Shown in pieces: positions 36,034-49,834 of a stretch of DNA of 64,000 nt. A program made the translations under genes and the position numbers. The DNA comes from Lethocerus indicus (lineage: Eukaryota > Arthropoda > Insecta > Hemiptera > Belostomatidae): positions 21,408,365-21,472,364 of the forward strand of contig JACDQD010000007.1 of NCBI GenBank assembly GCA_019843655.1. The letters run 5' to 3'. The notes beneath the pieces are model-generated. The model saw only the letters and a list, made by a program, of their open reading frames with translations. It was not told the origin of the DNA and searched no databases. The first letter of the stretch is position 1; each line of letters opens with the position of its first letter.

Positions 36034-37835
36034 GGAACAGAGTGAGAAAATCTCTATAAATGAGGACAAACCGTATCAAGATATCTGATAATTTAGGAAT
36101 TAGAACAAATATAATGATCATTCTACAACCAACTTCCTAGTTATTTATTCGCCTTTCTTAGGACCGAAATTATACGCCACCGACCATTGAAATTATTTCA
36201 TTAAGTCTAATTAGTCAAACGCGGCTTAAATAATTAAACCAGCACTTAGAACGACCATTATACTATATCTATTTTACTTTAATACTTTTCTCGTTATAGT
36301 CAAATATTTCTTGTAGTCACAATCATAATCATTACATTGAAAAATTGTATCGATATAAAAGGGATTTTACTTCAGATGTATTTAAGTAACAGGGCAAAAT
36401 TTAGTCTGTTAAGCTGCCAGAATAATTTGCACCGGATTATAAGATTAGAATTGCTGTAATTATCTAACATTCTGAAATTTGCTTACCCCGACTCAGTATC
36501 GTTGTCTATTGTAGGGGGGAAACCTGTGAAAAGTGTTGCGGTCGGACAGATGTTAAGTTGTTGGGGAGCTGTAACTCACTGGGCGGAGTCCCCTTCGTTA
36601 ACGTGGCGACCCGCCTTAGCGTTCTGACTCATTTCACTTCGCTGTCGCGTCGAGAAAGTTTCGCGCACTCGAACCCGTCCAGCGCCCGCCTGCCTGCAGC
36701 TCCCACGCACCCGGTTCCAGCCGACAAAGAAATTCGATCGCTTTCTCTACCAAAAAGAAAATATTGTGTTTTCCTCGAAAGCTTCGATTGAAAAAAGACA
36801 TTTTTATGAAGATGAAGCTTTCTCTTATTAATATCCGACTTTCTTGTAGGTAAATAGTGTTTCATCTAGGCTCTTTACGTGGAAGCCCAGACAGGTTTCT
36901 TCATTGTCGACTGACATGCGTAAAGACCCTCAAAGACAAACCCGTTCCAGCTAACACCAATCGTTGAATACTCGCAATGTAGTACCTTACAAACATTTTC
37001 ATTTATCATTTTGAAACGACGATGTTAGCTATAGAGGCTGCAGCTAATGCTAATAAAGGCCCACTGTCAAAGTAATTATAGCTCCGATATTTTGATGAAA
37101 TATTTCCATTTTAAAATTTCATGTTCGTGGAACACAACACATTTAATTGTATGTTCGGAAATTTATGTTCTGGATAGCAGGAATATTTACAAATGTGGGT
37201 CACTGCATCTACGAGGTGTAGCATAAATTTTAACAGGACTAGTTTTAATTGAACATATTTAAATATATTAAAATTCGTAGCTCGATATGTAGCGATCGAG
37301 GAACTTCTTATTCCAGTTTAGACGCGATGTAAAGATTATATTCTGAATGCCGAGATGTTTTTCAAGTAAAACGAGAGTTTTAATGACCTGGAAAACCTTG
37401 AAGAACCTTGAGTTATGATAATCTTACAAATACCACAGATTCGTTTAAACAAGTGTACTGTAAAACATACTTAATAAGGTGGGCGTAATTAAAGTATGCG
37501 CAAAATATGGGCGTCGTATCATGTGGGTATTCCTTTGTCTCGAGGGCAGTTACAAGTACACTGTTAGTTTGAAATCCAGTAATTATTGAGTTAATATAAG
37601 AACTATAAAGGAATATTCATCTGCCGTTAGTGGTTTCTATATTTATTATCTCAACATAATAGGTATTATTGTATACACACGCTTTTTGTGCGCATCTGAT
37701 GAGTGATGGTATTATTCTGGAAATTAATTAGATAAAAATAAATTGCATGCTTTGTTATCCATGGGTATCAAATTTTAAGAATTAAATTAAAATTTTAGAA
37801 TTAAATTCATATCAGAAGTGAATTTTTTATTCTAG
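36034..37835. other. Spacer upstream of gene E
   Basis: AT-rich, with one GC-rich block at 36.55-36.75 kb that could be a promoter or non-coding first exon. From about 36.9 kb on, CpG becomes scarce compared with the rest of the window. No gene seen. Confidence 0.4.
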
Positions 37836-38016
37836 GCAAATGGAAACTGCCCAGGTGCAGAGAACCCAGGTGTTCTAGATCTGCAAATCAGGAAGTGGAG
37901 GCAGACTCATTGAAGGTCAGTGGACAAGCACCAGCATTACAAATCTCACCTTGTATAATGTCTGTCATTATCATTCACCCTGAAAAAAATATATTGAAGA
38001 ATAATATGAAGAATTA
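37836..38016 (+). CDS. Possible terminal exon of an unrecognised plus-strand gene
   Basis: Seen: acceptor TTTTTTATTCTAG, then a frame open for about 59 codons (KWKLPRCREPRCSRSANQEV, EADSLKVSGQAPALQISP) to TAA at 38014, and AATAAA about 110 bases later. There is no ATG in the first part, so it would need upstream exons, which I did not find. The block is GC-richer than its flanks and poor in CpG. It could equally be a spliced non-coding RNA. The protein family was not recognised. Confidence 0.3.
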
Positions 38017-38128
38017 ACCATTAATTTTATCAGGGTGTGAGACCAATTGATCTGTATTCCAGTTGCTTCCAACAGACAAGGTTGTGTACAAGTCTTGAAT
38101 TTTAAGGGAATGAATATTTATAAAAAAA

Positions 38129-38134
38129 AATAAA
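38129..38134 (+). terminator. Poly(A) signal after the 37.8-kb exon
   Basis: AATAAA after a run of A; fits the end of the transcript proposed at 37836-38016. Confidence 0.35.
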
Positions 38135-38594
38135 GATTCCAATGAGTGTATTCACTATCGTGAGATGATAATTGTATTGTAATTTATGTGAGATTAGTCT
38201 AACCTTTGCTGTAAATAACAAATTAAGTATAATTAAAATGATTTGACAAAATGAAACAACCATAAAGATATATAATCCTCCATATTATCTGAATCATAAG
38301 TGGTTCATTTGTTCTGATTTATGTTTCTCTGTATGTTATTAATTATTTATGAACTTTCAAATTATTACCTTTTGCAATATATGGCTCATAAGTGTGTGAT
38401 ATATTTTACAATGAAATTGAATCCAACATTTCATTTCCACAACAGCTATAATAAGGTAATATTAAAATAAATATAAAAAAAATATAAATAAATGTAGGAA
38501 TAATAAAATGAATAAATGCAGTAATTGAATAATAATTTCATAAATTTTTATATTAATTTCAATACTCATTATTCCCTTTGTTTTAATAAAATGG

Positions 38595-38596
<2 letters not shown>

Positions 38597-38639
<43 letters not shown>
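38597..38639. repeat. (AT)n dinucleotide array
   Basis: About 21 uninterrupted AT units in AT-rich, CpG-poor DNA. Confidence 0.95.
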
Positions 38640-38645
<6 letters not shown>

Positions 38646-40080
38646 TTATGAAATAATTTCATAAAAATAATGTATGATCACATTTTATCATTCATTTATT
38701 TGTGTAAGCTTATGCATAGCAAAATTATGTACTAATCTTTGAACACTGCACTACAAATGTTCAATTTGCCAACACCAATAATTGTGGAGACCAATTATTG
38801 TTACCTTGTATCAATGTTAATTCGTACAATATTTTATTTGATTATACATTAATGTTTCATGACAGACCACATGTATGTAAATATTTATAAATTGATCCAT
38901 TTAAAAACTAAGTGCCGAATATTTTGCTATGGAAGCAGAGATGCATCATGATGTGGAATTGTTCATTATCCAAACTGAAAACAAACTATTTATTCAATTC
39001 TGCCAAGCATTTAGAGAATGTTTCTGCAGTCTGTTCCCGTCTGAACTGAAATAGATAATACTATTGCAATAACAAGCATGGTTAAATTAATATTCTGTGA
39101 CAAGTTAAAAATACCTTTTACTGTCTTACATGCCAAATCAAGAAAATGTCGTGGAAAAACCCTGATTCAATTATTCAGTCAGTTAACAACTAATCTTGAT
39201 AATGAAAATCAAGGTCGTGGCAACTGCACGAACATCTTCTTTTCTATCACCATTCCTGTGATTTTCTGTCTCATCTCGGTCGTCTGGTCCTAAGCTGGAC
39301 TTCATTTGGTTTCTCATGCATGTTAATTCCGTAATTACACGTGTTGGCATTCTGTCAGCATTATCACCACTTTTTTTCTTTGTTACTTCTATTATGGGTG
39401 TATTATATATTGGCCAATGTTCTCTTCGTCGCTTCTTCTAATCTTATTATTTCTTCTCCCTGACAGGGCATCAACCTCTCGTGTTATTAGCGTCGCTGTA
39501 CGCAGAGAAACGACTATTTCCCTGGGGATTTCGCTCACGTTTATTCCTATTTTTGAGCATCCTTGTAGCGAATATACTAACTGGCTACAACTGACGGTGG
39601 TGTTCAGCAGAGACCAGTATAGCACCAGCGCGGGTCTCGAGCGAGCGAACCTCTTCTTACGAGAGGTTTGTTATCTCCAACAAATGTCGTAATAAATTTA
39701 AGATCCCTTTCCGTGAAAATTAATTCTGGCTTCTCTGAATCGTCAGTAATAAATTAGTAAGGCTCCTATTTCGGTTGCCAATGAGCTGCATCTTCACGGC
39801 GTACAACGGTACACTGGTGCATGGGTCTAGTAAGCCTCTTGCCGGACTGAGTATCTTGTTTAAAGGTTTGGCCTCCTGTAAAAAATAGGATTTTACGTAG
39901 GAATAATAAAATTCACTTTGAACACATTTTAGATCGTTTTGGTACTCGCGGTAGCATTCCGGTAGTATATTTGTAAAGTATTTACGTACATGTCATCAAT
40001 GGTGCCCATGGATCAATGGTGGTCATGAAAGGCGGATCTGGGGTTTGCATGATCCCTATTATTTATTAATTTGGCAAGAA

Positions 40081-40132
<52 letters not shown>

Positions 40133-40709
40133 TGGCCACATGTCAATTGACAAATTATCAACATGAACCATCGCCCAGAACAGGTAAGACGCAATGTCTT
40201 CTGTTGCGTTTATTTTGCTAGTAAGGCGATTATAATGAGGGCAGGTTTGCAGAAACGGCGGCGTCTCTTATTTTATTCAGCGGTTGTAGCCAGGGAGGAA
40301 GATCAGCGACGATATACGCGCTGCTTGGATACATATACCGGGTCTTTACGATTACCGGGAAGCAGTGAAAGGAAGATTTTCAAACAAAGAAGCAATTACT
40401 TGCCTCGAGGAACTAGTTTGCATTGCCGTTTTGACTTCTGTGAACTTGCGAAGAATTGTAGTAAATGAGTGAACTAAAACATAATCGTAATAGATTTCTA
40501 TTTGTCATTTTCATTTCGTACGCCTACTTGCGTATATAAATTTTTAATTTGAAATAAAATCTACTGAATTAGAACACTGATTAAAACAAATCGTGTAATT
40601 CATTATTTATTGAGCTAACCATCATCATTGAGCTCATGTGTGACAGGAATCCCCCAGCTACCTAACATCATGCACTGGAATATCCCGTAAAATGGAACAC
40701 TCTAAACGG
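38640..40709. other. AT-rich stretch with one protein-like frame
   Basis: Mostly AT-rich and CpG-poor to 39.2 kb. At 39467-39692 a CpG-richer block follows a strong acceptor-like tract (TTCTTCTCCCTGACAG). It is open on plus for 74 codons (..IFEHPCSEYTNWLQLTVVFS..) with AATAAA over the stop, and also open on minus. It could be an exon or an old transposon or LTR remnant. A 101-codon frame at 40163-40468 is Arg/Lys-rich and not recognised; I leave both uncalled. Confidence 0.3.
40084..40129. repeat. (TA)n dinucleotide array
   Basis: About 23 uninterrupted TA units. Confidence 0.95.
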
Positions 40710-40790
40710 TTTCAGGAGTGGAAAAACCACTGATCCAAACCGTAAATTGAAATGGATCTCAGGTGAATCAAACAAGTCCTGCATATTATT
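40710..40790 (+). repeat. Segment shared with 35.4 kb (CpG-decayed copy)
   Basis: Diverged duplicate of 35408-35488. Differences include CG to TG or CA (GCGG/GTGG, AATCGG/AATTGA, CCCGCAT/TCCTGCAT), the pattern left by deamination of methylated CpG. Confidence 0.4.
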
Positions 40791-43700
40791 GAGCGCTAGT
40801 CTCCCCAAACATCTTCACCCTACCACATCATCTGATGAAGACATGTGCTTGTCCATTCGTGTTCCTTATGCTACCTATCCGTTGTATTTGCTGCCCAACA
40901 ACGAAATACAAAATACAAATACAAATAGTGTTTTCTCAAAAACTTATCTTGCCCTAGGTCCAGTCACAACACCCACAATCGTTCACTTTGATATTTGTTC
41001 TTGCTCTTTTCCGTGCTCTTGTTGGGTAGCATACAGGTTCGTAACGTGGACTTCCCTTGTAAACGTCCAACCACTCGAGTGGAATACATGCGCTTCTTGT
41101 TCCCTGTAACAGGACACGGATAGCTCAATGCTCGTCTGGCCAGACGAAGCTAATCGGACCGCGCATGCGTGGAAGGGGAAGAATGAGATCACGTGCAGCG
41201 GGACTGCCCGTTCTACGATGAAGCCAGAAGACGACCGCCGGGACGCTCTTCGTACCGGAGGCCCTCAGGCAATAGCGTGAAGAGTTTTCACTCCCGAATC
41301 CACCGAATCTATAGCACAGGCTGGTTTCCTTGGAAAAGATTATCCCTAACTAAGATTCGTATGGAAAAACCAACGGCAAAATGATCCCAAGATGAAGGAG
41401 GAAAAAATTATTTCAGGAGGTAAGGTTAAAGAACCAGTCCGCAGGCGATATTGAGAGCAACACTGACATAAACTGTCGTAACGTCATTTACAAAAAAAAA
41501 TTGTGATGGAAGTTTGATGGAGATTAGATCGCACTTCTACGGATAATATGAAATTTCTGATTTGAAATGGAAAACTAGCTGAAATGATTTCAAAGAAAGG
41601 TGAGCAAGTGAAATAGGCAGACTGTCTGAAATTATGGGAGATGTTTGGCCGGGGGCGAAGAAGACCCGTCACCATCTTTTTGTGGGGGCTACGGTCGGCC
41701 TTCGTTTCGCAGAGCGTAAGCCCGCACACACGCCACAATCTGATGAGGAAACGGATTGTTTTTTGCGCAGATAACCATCTGGATTCGTTCGAAATTTTAA
41801 CGACCCCTTATCCGAGAGTCCGGTCCAAGAAAACGTCGTTGTCATGTTGTACGGCCGCAGTTTGTACGGCGCACAATTACAATATCAGATACGAGATTAC
41901 AAGATAAGATAAACGGTGGTCGTTTGTTATTGAAAGTTACTGAAAAGGGTGACGTTTATCATTGATGCTCGCTGACTAATTTTTTTTCTCAACCATATGT
42001 TCGATTGTTCTTACAAATTTTATCAGAAGAAAGAATACCTATAACAAATCCGAATGAAAAATATGGTCTCATAATATGACTGTAAAACAGGATCGGGATA
42101 CAGACAGGATTTATTGGATCTAATCATCACCTAAGGAGAGATGAATGCAACATCAATAAAAAAAAATCCAAACAGTAAACATAATGTATCCTTTAAAAAT
42201 TTTAATATCGAAATATTTGTTATGAATTTTTTAAGCAATTTTAACAGTAAACAGTAATAATAAGATTTTTTTATAATGACAATTTCATCCCAGATAAATG
42301 GAAACACGATCAATGGAATGGTATTTTCTTCGTATTTATTTTCGAAAGCTTTTTATTACGTTAGAACATAAAAAATATATTAGTTTTAGCCATGTATTGA
42401 GCAGTCATGTGTTGAGCAGGGAGTTTTAATATATTACCACCCGTCCGGTTTCTGTTTCCTCTAGCTTGTTTGGTTCTTAGTTCTTACGAAGGTTTCGCCT
42501 TCTCGTCACATACCATAGGTGAGTAGGTATTTATAATGTTCCTGGAAATGAGTCCCGCTTCAATTGAAATTTAAAATGTAATTTATATTCTTTAGCATTC
42601 ATCTGTATTATTACATTCAGGAGATCTTTCATTATATAAAAATACGATTGTTCGCCACGTACTGTACGAACAGGTTTTATATTGAGGGAGAAATTACCGA
42701 GTAGATAAATTGGTCGATGAATCGAGAAGTGTCCCATTGCAAAGGCTAGTCAGAATTACTTTCCTGAAATGGAAGACACGTATAAACGAATGAGTAGCCG
42801 GTACTAAAATTTATTTCTTCTTGATTTATTCATTCCGCAGTTCATCTCGGCCGATAATCGGCCTGCGGCAGATTAACAAAACCCAAGCACGCCCGATTGA
42901 AAACGCTCGACATTCAATCCAAGAATTTATATATAGTGTACAATAAAAGCAGGCGCTATTCAGTTTCAGCGGGCGTACCGGTCGTAAGAATATAAAAGCA
43001 CGCTGAAATGAAATTATTCAGATGATATTCTTCTGCGTTTTCTCAATCGGATTAGACGGTTGGATCTGGTTTTTATTCCAGGAGCCTTTGAGAAATGCAA
43101 AAAGGCAATTTCACACGCGGGGCTGCGTTCCAATCAATTAACATTTTGCTTTTAGCCGGGGATTGTATGAATATGAAAAGCTCTTCAGCTTTGGCAGACT
43201 CACTCAGAAGGTCGTTGGAACTGCGTTGGAGCTGTTGGAATCGAATGTGAAACTCGGTTGTAATTTTGACGTAGTATACTAATGTACAACACGCGATAAG
43301 TCAACAAATAACTTAAGCGTCATACCCCAACCTTAAGAAAAACTGGTTAAACAATCTTAGAAATTATTTAACAGTATTTTAATCAAAATAATCGAGTATT
43401 TAATTTTTTCAAAACGTAAGTCTACGTAATCTTTTACACCGTTGTTATTATTTTGAGTTTATGGCGATCTCCAGGAGGTACTAAGTCTAACTCGAAACTA
43501 TAAAAAGTATTGTGAAATTCGATGAGATTAGATCGCTATTTTTACGTTCATCCGGCCGGGGGATTAACCTCAGAATCCATTATTAGCATATTGCCAACCC
43601 TCTATTCAGGTCGGAAGATACGGACGGAATACGAAAGGCGGGTCCCCCGGAGTATCTCCAAAAAGTCTCAATTCTTGGAAGCGTTCGATCCGGATCAACC

Positions 43701-45848
43701 GGTCCGAGCACGGAGGCTGAATCACGTACCCATAATTTGTTCGGGCCCACTAAATCAGAAGCGGGACCCGGGACCGCGTCGAAGAAAACAACTTCGCATT
43801 TAAGTTGGCCGCCGGCCCAAGGTGAACCATCCCCCAAAACTTTGCTACACTTCCACCGACCGACGGTTGTTCGGGTCCGGGTTTTCGCGTTTGGGATATA
43901 AACTACCCTCCGCGGAACCAACTTTAAGGACATCCACATATCACCAGAAGCGGTGGACTAATATTGATATTCATGTCATCGAGTAAAGGCCAAGTCAATG
44001 TATCATCGCTGTGTAAACCAAAGGGAAATGACTCTTCCATATAGCGCAATAAATTCGTACCGAAAAGAAGCTTCCGGTGCAGAGATTATGATTGCTAAGG
44101 TGAGTTTCTGGTGTAAATTAGAGGTAATTATTATATAATAGAAACAATTATATAGCTTGTTTTGTTCGGAAACGTGTAAACCCCTACGTAACGATGATTA
44201 ACGGGGAGAAACCAAAGGCGAGAATGAGCCCACGGTGAAGAGGAGGACATTAGTCCTGAAGTTTAAACATAAAGGGTTGACCATTTATGAATCCACGAGA
44301 GACAATAACTATTTTCCATTCGCTCCTTTTGCCTTGTGCTAGACATCGCTTCTCCACATCGCCAGTACACTCAAACATGTGTTCGAACACTCAAACATGT
44401 CCAATACTGCTGAAGCATACCAGTGCATGTCTGAAGCAAGCCCTATCATTGCACTGCACGTACGAGTGGTGACAGGAGATCGTTACAGCGATGGCGATGA
44501 AGCATAATTTAGTCGAGAGGCTCTCGACACTTGAATAATGTCGCTTGAAACAGACTTATATTTCTTGTGGAATCTATTTATACTTCTGTAGGTTAAAACA
44601 CAAAGAAACATTAGAATAGCGATGCCAATCTCTAGAATATTGAAACATGTTTTCTCTTTCTTATGGTTTATTCATAGAATATAGGCATAAATGTATTAGC
44701 ATGACTTCAACCACGATAAAGGAATTAAGGCACTGGAGGGCCACTGACCTTTATTTGTACCAATTGTGGATCTGAAAAAATCATTTTGCGCGAGAACTTT
44801 CGCAGTCCTCTCGTGTCCAAGCGAGGCAAGGTCCAAACGAGCTATGTTCCATGCGGAAAAATATTAAAAACGTCGGAACGATGAGCGCGATAAATTTGGG
44901 TACGTTTCATTTGATATTCCGTCCCTCATTCTTTGAACGTCCGATCGGTGCCAAATGTCCTTGAACTATGCAAAATAAAAACGCAAACTGCCGGTTTTCC
45001 TTAAATAATTCACGTTGTTAGCGCACATTATTTACACATTCGTTGGAATATATGTCTGATTCGTTGTTTGGTCACTGATCTATGGTTGAATCACCTGTAC
45101 GCTCGGTTTTCAATTGCAAACCCGTCGGGCGTCTTGATTCGTGACTTATTATAGAAGACGACCAATGGGTATTTCAAATGTTTGCTTCTTTTTCTTTTAA
45201 TACGGGACATGGGGTAATTTCTTCGGTTCTGGCGGAATTAATAAGCTCCTAGCTTTACAGAATAGAGAATGTCAGTTGTACAGTACTCCGGTATAATTCA
45301 GAATTTCTTCTTAGGCCACTGAATCATTCTGATTTCTATCTGAAGACCAGCCCTCTAAAGAAGAAAGATTTTCAGAGCCATCTTCTGGATTAAACCCATT
45401 TTAGAGACGGTAATCCTGATGTGTTCACTATTATATATTAGAACTAGTTGTTTATTGTTATATATTGTCGTTTTTAATTGTACTGTATGTAGTGCGCAAT
45501 TAATGGAGCCGTGTGGTTGCTGAATCCATACACTGGGTATATATCCGGTGATACGTGAATGAAAATAATATTGAATTGTGGCCAGTAAGAATCAGGGAAA
45601 ATGACGGTTTAAATGTTGGTAAACAACGTTGTAAATATTGTAAACGACAAAGCAAATTTGCAAAATAGTTTTTTCATACGGCCTTTGAAAATCCGATAAT
45701 TTCAAGGGACTGTTAATTTGATGAATCGAGATGAAGCCAGGAACACGCTCCACTGACCTTATTCTGTACTAAACGATAAGGTCATCGGAATTGATGGCTG
45801 TTCAATAATTCCTTTTTCCGTTGCTCTTCCTCTATTTTTCGTCTTCAG
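40791..45848. other. Spacer, no supported gene
   Basis: Mixed AT-rich DNA with islands at 41.15-41.35 (a CACGTG E-box), 41.6-41.9, 42.8-43.2 and 43.5-43.95 kb. The last is open on both strands for about 100 codons, a composition effect. Near 44.03-44.1 kb a short frame (MTLPYSAINSYRKEASGAEI..) ends at a good donor, GCTAAG|GTGAGTTT, but has no partner exon. Confidence 0.4.
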
Positions 45849-45936
45849 TTGGCTACAGCAGTTTGGTTCGCTGAAGGCCAACGCTCATGACCAAGGAGCA
45901 CCTCCGGCAAGGACCCCCTCCACTCCTACCAGATGA
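45849..45936 (+). other. Exon-like frame after a strong acceptor
   Basis: A long pyrimidine tract ending CTTCAG precedes a frame WLQQFGSLKANAHDQGAPPA then RTPSTPTR and stop. Neither upstream exon nor poly(A) signal was identified. Offered only as a candidate terminal exon. Confidence 0.2.
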
Positions 45937-48900
45937 TATACAGATGTAAATCGCCCAATTCATACGCCAAAAAGTATATCTGAAATAGAATATGAGGACT
46001 ACAAAGGACCTATTTTGGCATAGGGGGACAAATTTCGCTCCTCCGGCCTTCGGTTGAAAAGCATGGCCTAGTTATAAATCATTAGATATTACGACCATTC
46101 TGTTTTTATAAATGGATTTTATGCATATGTAATTTTGTTATGTAATATTTTTATATACTTTAAAATCACAACACACAAGGAATATCATTTATTAATCTAT
46201 GAATAAGTTCATTTTGCTTCCAGGTAAACTTTGATGATATAATTGTTTAACAGTATTGTTAAACAATACTCACTTAAACAATGAGTGCTTTAATTATAAT
46301 ATTATTATTATATATTATATACGACACTTATATGTACCTTGTCATAATATACGCAATATTTCCATTAAATCATATGAAATTAAATTTAAATAAGTAAAAT
46401 ATAATGAGTTTGTACTAGTCAATTAAAATACGCCTACAAGGATTCCCACGAGTTCGAACGATCCTGAAGACAGGATCTTCTCGTATGTTCCAAAACGGGT
46501 TAAGGTCCAAGTTCAAGGCCGGTTTCTTGGAAGCTGTTATTTTTTCTCCCGCTAATGGGAAAACTTGTCTAGGTTTTTAAAACCGAACGAACAACAAAGG
46601 ACGGCTCGTTTCCGAATTCGAAATGAACAAGAAATCGCTAATTATTCCAGGCGGCCGTTCCTTTTTGGCAAACGCCGCCGTCACTTCGCATTTATGCAAA
46701 TCCGATTGTCGGGGCCGTAGTTTTTTATCTACAATGAAAGGGCGAGCTACCGCCGATCCGGCAAGCGACCGGCTTTTTTTGTCCGGGGTCACTGCACCCG
46801 CTTGTACAAATATGCCGTTTAATTCATTCAATTCTCCCGATTATTTATTATTCGACTCGAAATAGAGAGAAAAAACGTGTCTATTTCCTGTACTCGGACT
46901 GTATTTTTCCCATGGATACATCTTCCACCGCGACTAACGCCGTTGTACCGCGAAGGTAGTCGGGCTTAGGTTGGTATGCTTTATAGATATAATAAGGAGG
47001 TGTCGGACATTAATCGAATGGTATTTTTACTGGGTTGGCGCGTGGCCCGGTCGTACCACCCCGGTTCGCCCGACCCCGTTTAGCATACATAGTAGGCCGG
47101 CGAAAAAAATAAAATATTTACTAAGGAACGCTCGATAACATTTTTGCCACGGACGCGAGTGGTCAATGAATGACGACTCGGGCCATAAGCCGGCCGGGAA
47201 TGCGAATTGCGAATTATAAACCGAGTCGTTCACCCTCCCCCGGCCGCGGAATTTTATATCGAGATGGACGCGGATCGAATTTTAACGAAGGGTCGAGGCG
47301 TCGATCGCCAATTAGAGGAGCGTTTAATTGAGATTTTTAAGCGGGGAAACGGGCGTAACTTGGGCGGCCCCGAGGAGACGACACCGACCCCCTTTATGAG
47401 CATAAATATCTGGTCCGCCCGAGGCCCGCTGGTTCCCTCCACTCTCTCTCTAGGGTACAGGAAGCGGGGCCGTCTCCTCCGCTACATTCCTAATGAACTC
47501 CTGGCAGTGACAATATATTCGAAAAACTCTTGTTTATGCGGCTACGTGCGACAAATACTTAGGCCGGGCACCGTCCGACCCCGGGCTCACGCGAGCCTCG
47601 CCTCCGCCCTAAAGAGTTATGAGCCGGACCCCCGCGAACAACTTGAAAAGAAACCATAAATCCTCCGAAACCTCCGTTAATGGGTTCGGAGCTCTTCCTG
47701 AGTTGATTTCACAAAAGGTCTCCGCCGCCTCTTATACTGATTTAGGGCTACGAGATGGCCTATCAAATCAGCCGTGGGTGGTTTGGACCGAGACACTGAT
47801 GGTATCGAACATAAATTATTTTATTTAATTAGCATTAAAACCGATTATTGATAATGGCCAGGTGTGAATAGCGAATAGCATAGTATAAAGGCTTCTTGAA
47901 ACACAACGAGGTTTACATTCCTTGTAATTGAATGATTGTTCAGGGAACCTGAACTCTTGTTACTAATAATTGTCTCAACATATCTGCTCTCAAATAACCG
48001 TCTAAACTGTGCCTGACCCTACCGACCGAGTCGAGCTCTTCCTTCAATTGTCCTTTGTTCCGGATCTATTCTCATTATATATGGGTGGCCTTATATATGA
48101 ATTCAATCAGGAAGAAGATCTCAAGGATCGAACCACCATCCGATTGATGAACTCCTCGGTTCGGCCCCTGTAGGTAGGTCTGCAGGATAGTATATAGAAT
48201 AAATTTCTTACTTTGCACTGTTGAATAGAGGAACGTATTAAATTTCATATTACTATATAACACATTTAGAAAGTATGTAAGCCATCCCTTTAACCACTGC
48301 GACCACCCGCCAACTAAGATCTTGTTAGTCTTTCCTCCATCCTGCGCATAGAATTCTACGCGCACCCAAAAGGTGATGAAAGGTGGTCACGTTACGACCC
48401 GTGAACTTAGATCGGGAAAGATAGAGAGCGGGGGAGGCGGATCCAGCTGGCTACGTGCTATCGCTGTCGTAGTGGCAGGGGGGGGGGGTAGAGGGAGAGG
48501 ACACCTCGAACTCCGGGCAAACACGGCGATTCCGAGAATCTGAATGTGCGTAAGTCGGCAGGAATCGAGATATCGAGTAGGGACAATGCCGTTGTACTAA
48601 TATCGTCCTCTTGAATAAATTAAAAAACTCGGATTCGTCCCTCATTTGGCTTTCAGTTCGAGTCCCCCCCCTCCCCACCAACAGAAGTGGTTTCGACGGT
48701 GACTCATGAGGTCATCATCACGCGGTGACTTCAAAAAGGTTCGCTATGAAATTGACCGCCGCCTTTGAGCGCCGATATTCGGGAACGGGGACCTCGTCAG
48801 TCGAAGGAGAACGACACGCTTGGCAGGCATTAAGTAGGATCCTGGCCGGAAACTCTGGCAAACGACGAGCATCGTGTAATTAATGGGAGAACCCCCACCC

Positions 48901-49699
48901 CGCTTTAGATTTCTAAATTCAGAATTAATTTACAAAACAATATCAATAAAATAGCTAACTCCCGATGAATCGGCAACAAGGAAAATTACATCTAAATTTT
49001 TTACTTTTTTACTATAATTCGTGTAGGAAGTATTTATTTATAATCCTGTTTTTAGATTTTTAGTTCATTCTGTCTTCTGAGTGGTATTTGTGAAAGTTTT
49101 GCTCCCGATACTACCTCGTGACTGGTTCTTTAAACTCAACTTCTGTATTAATTTATTCCTCTTCATCGTGGGCTCATTCTCGCCGTCGATTTCTCCCTAA
49201 CGTTAGGCATACATTTCCTATTTTCCGAGCAATGAACCCTATCCCTCCACTGCGACGTCAGTACTGAACTAACGCATCTCCATTTCCTATCAGTCAAAAA
49301 TATAAAAATAAAGGAATACAAAATACGATTGGATCGTCACAGACCTTTTTTCCTATACGAACCGATATCTGATTATATAAACAGAATGAAGCTATTATAG
49401 TTTAAAAAATATGCTCATATTCTATTCTGTTGTGGTTTTGCAAATAAATGGCAAGAGTGAGGCCATAAATCAGCTCGAACTAAAAAGAAATACAAAAATA
49501 AGTACCTCAATATAATACTGATGAAATGCTACTGACGACTGCTCGGAGCCGAAACACATCCGACTTAAAATCAAAGAAGCGTGATTGGTAAAATTCTAAG
49601 CCAGTGAAACCCAGAAGACCGGTTGTAGAAACACACTAGAATAGGAGTACAGAAACGTTGAGCGGTGAGGTCCGGATTCAAGGAAAAGAGAGGAAGAGG
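45937..49699. other. Spacer with GC-rich islands
   Basis: Islands at 46.6-46.85 and 47.0-47.75 kb are CpG-rich and open in several frames on both strands (one of 150 codons at 47207-47659), but lack codon structure or domains. The first holds an ATGCAAAT octamer. At 48.4-48.7 kb there is an eleven-base G run and a C-rich block. The best guess is regulatory DNA; no gene is supported. Confidence 0.4.
46694..46701 (+). promoter_or_regulatory. POU octamer motif
   Basis: A perfect ATGCAAAT inside a GC-rich island (TTTATGCAAATCCG). A second perfect octamer, inverted, lies at 51596-51603. Binding is not demonstrated. Confidence 0.25.
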
Positions 49700-49834
49700 A
49701 TGGACCGAGCGGCGGAGGCCGGTGACCGTCGGTTCAACACACCGAACACTCGGGACGTGATCTGGGCAAAGAGGATAGTCGCCATTCTGTTGGCCAATCC
49801 CACGTTGGCCGGTCCGGTTTTATTACACGCATAG
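49700..49834 (+). other. Small 44-codon frame
   Basis: ATG to TAG: MDRAAEAGDRRFNTPNTRDV, IWAKRIVAILLANPTLAGPV, LLHA. The hydrophobic second half is protein-like, but there is no TATA box, splice partner or poly(A) signal nearby. It lies in a GC-rich island and may be chance. Confidence 0.15.

Noticed and set aside
43522..43939. Overlapping 93- and 118-codon frames on opposite strands
   Set aside because: No start context, splice sites or recognisable domain; CpG-rich DNA has few stops.
47207..47659. 150-codon plus-strand frame
   Set aside because: CpG-rich, open on both strands, no domain, no splice or promoter signals; probably regulatory DNA.
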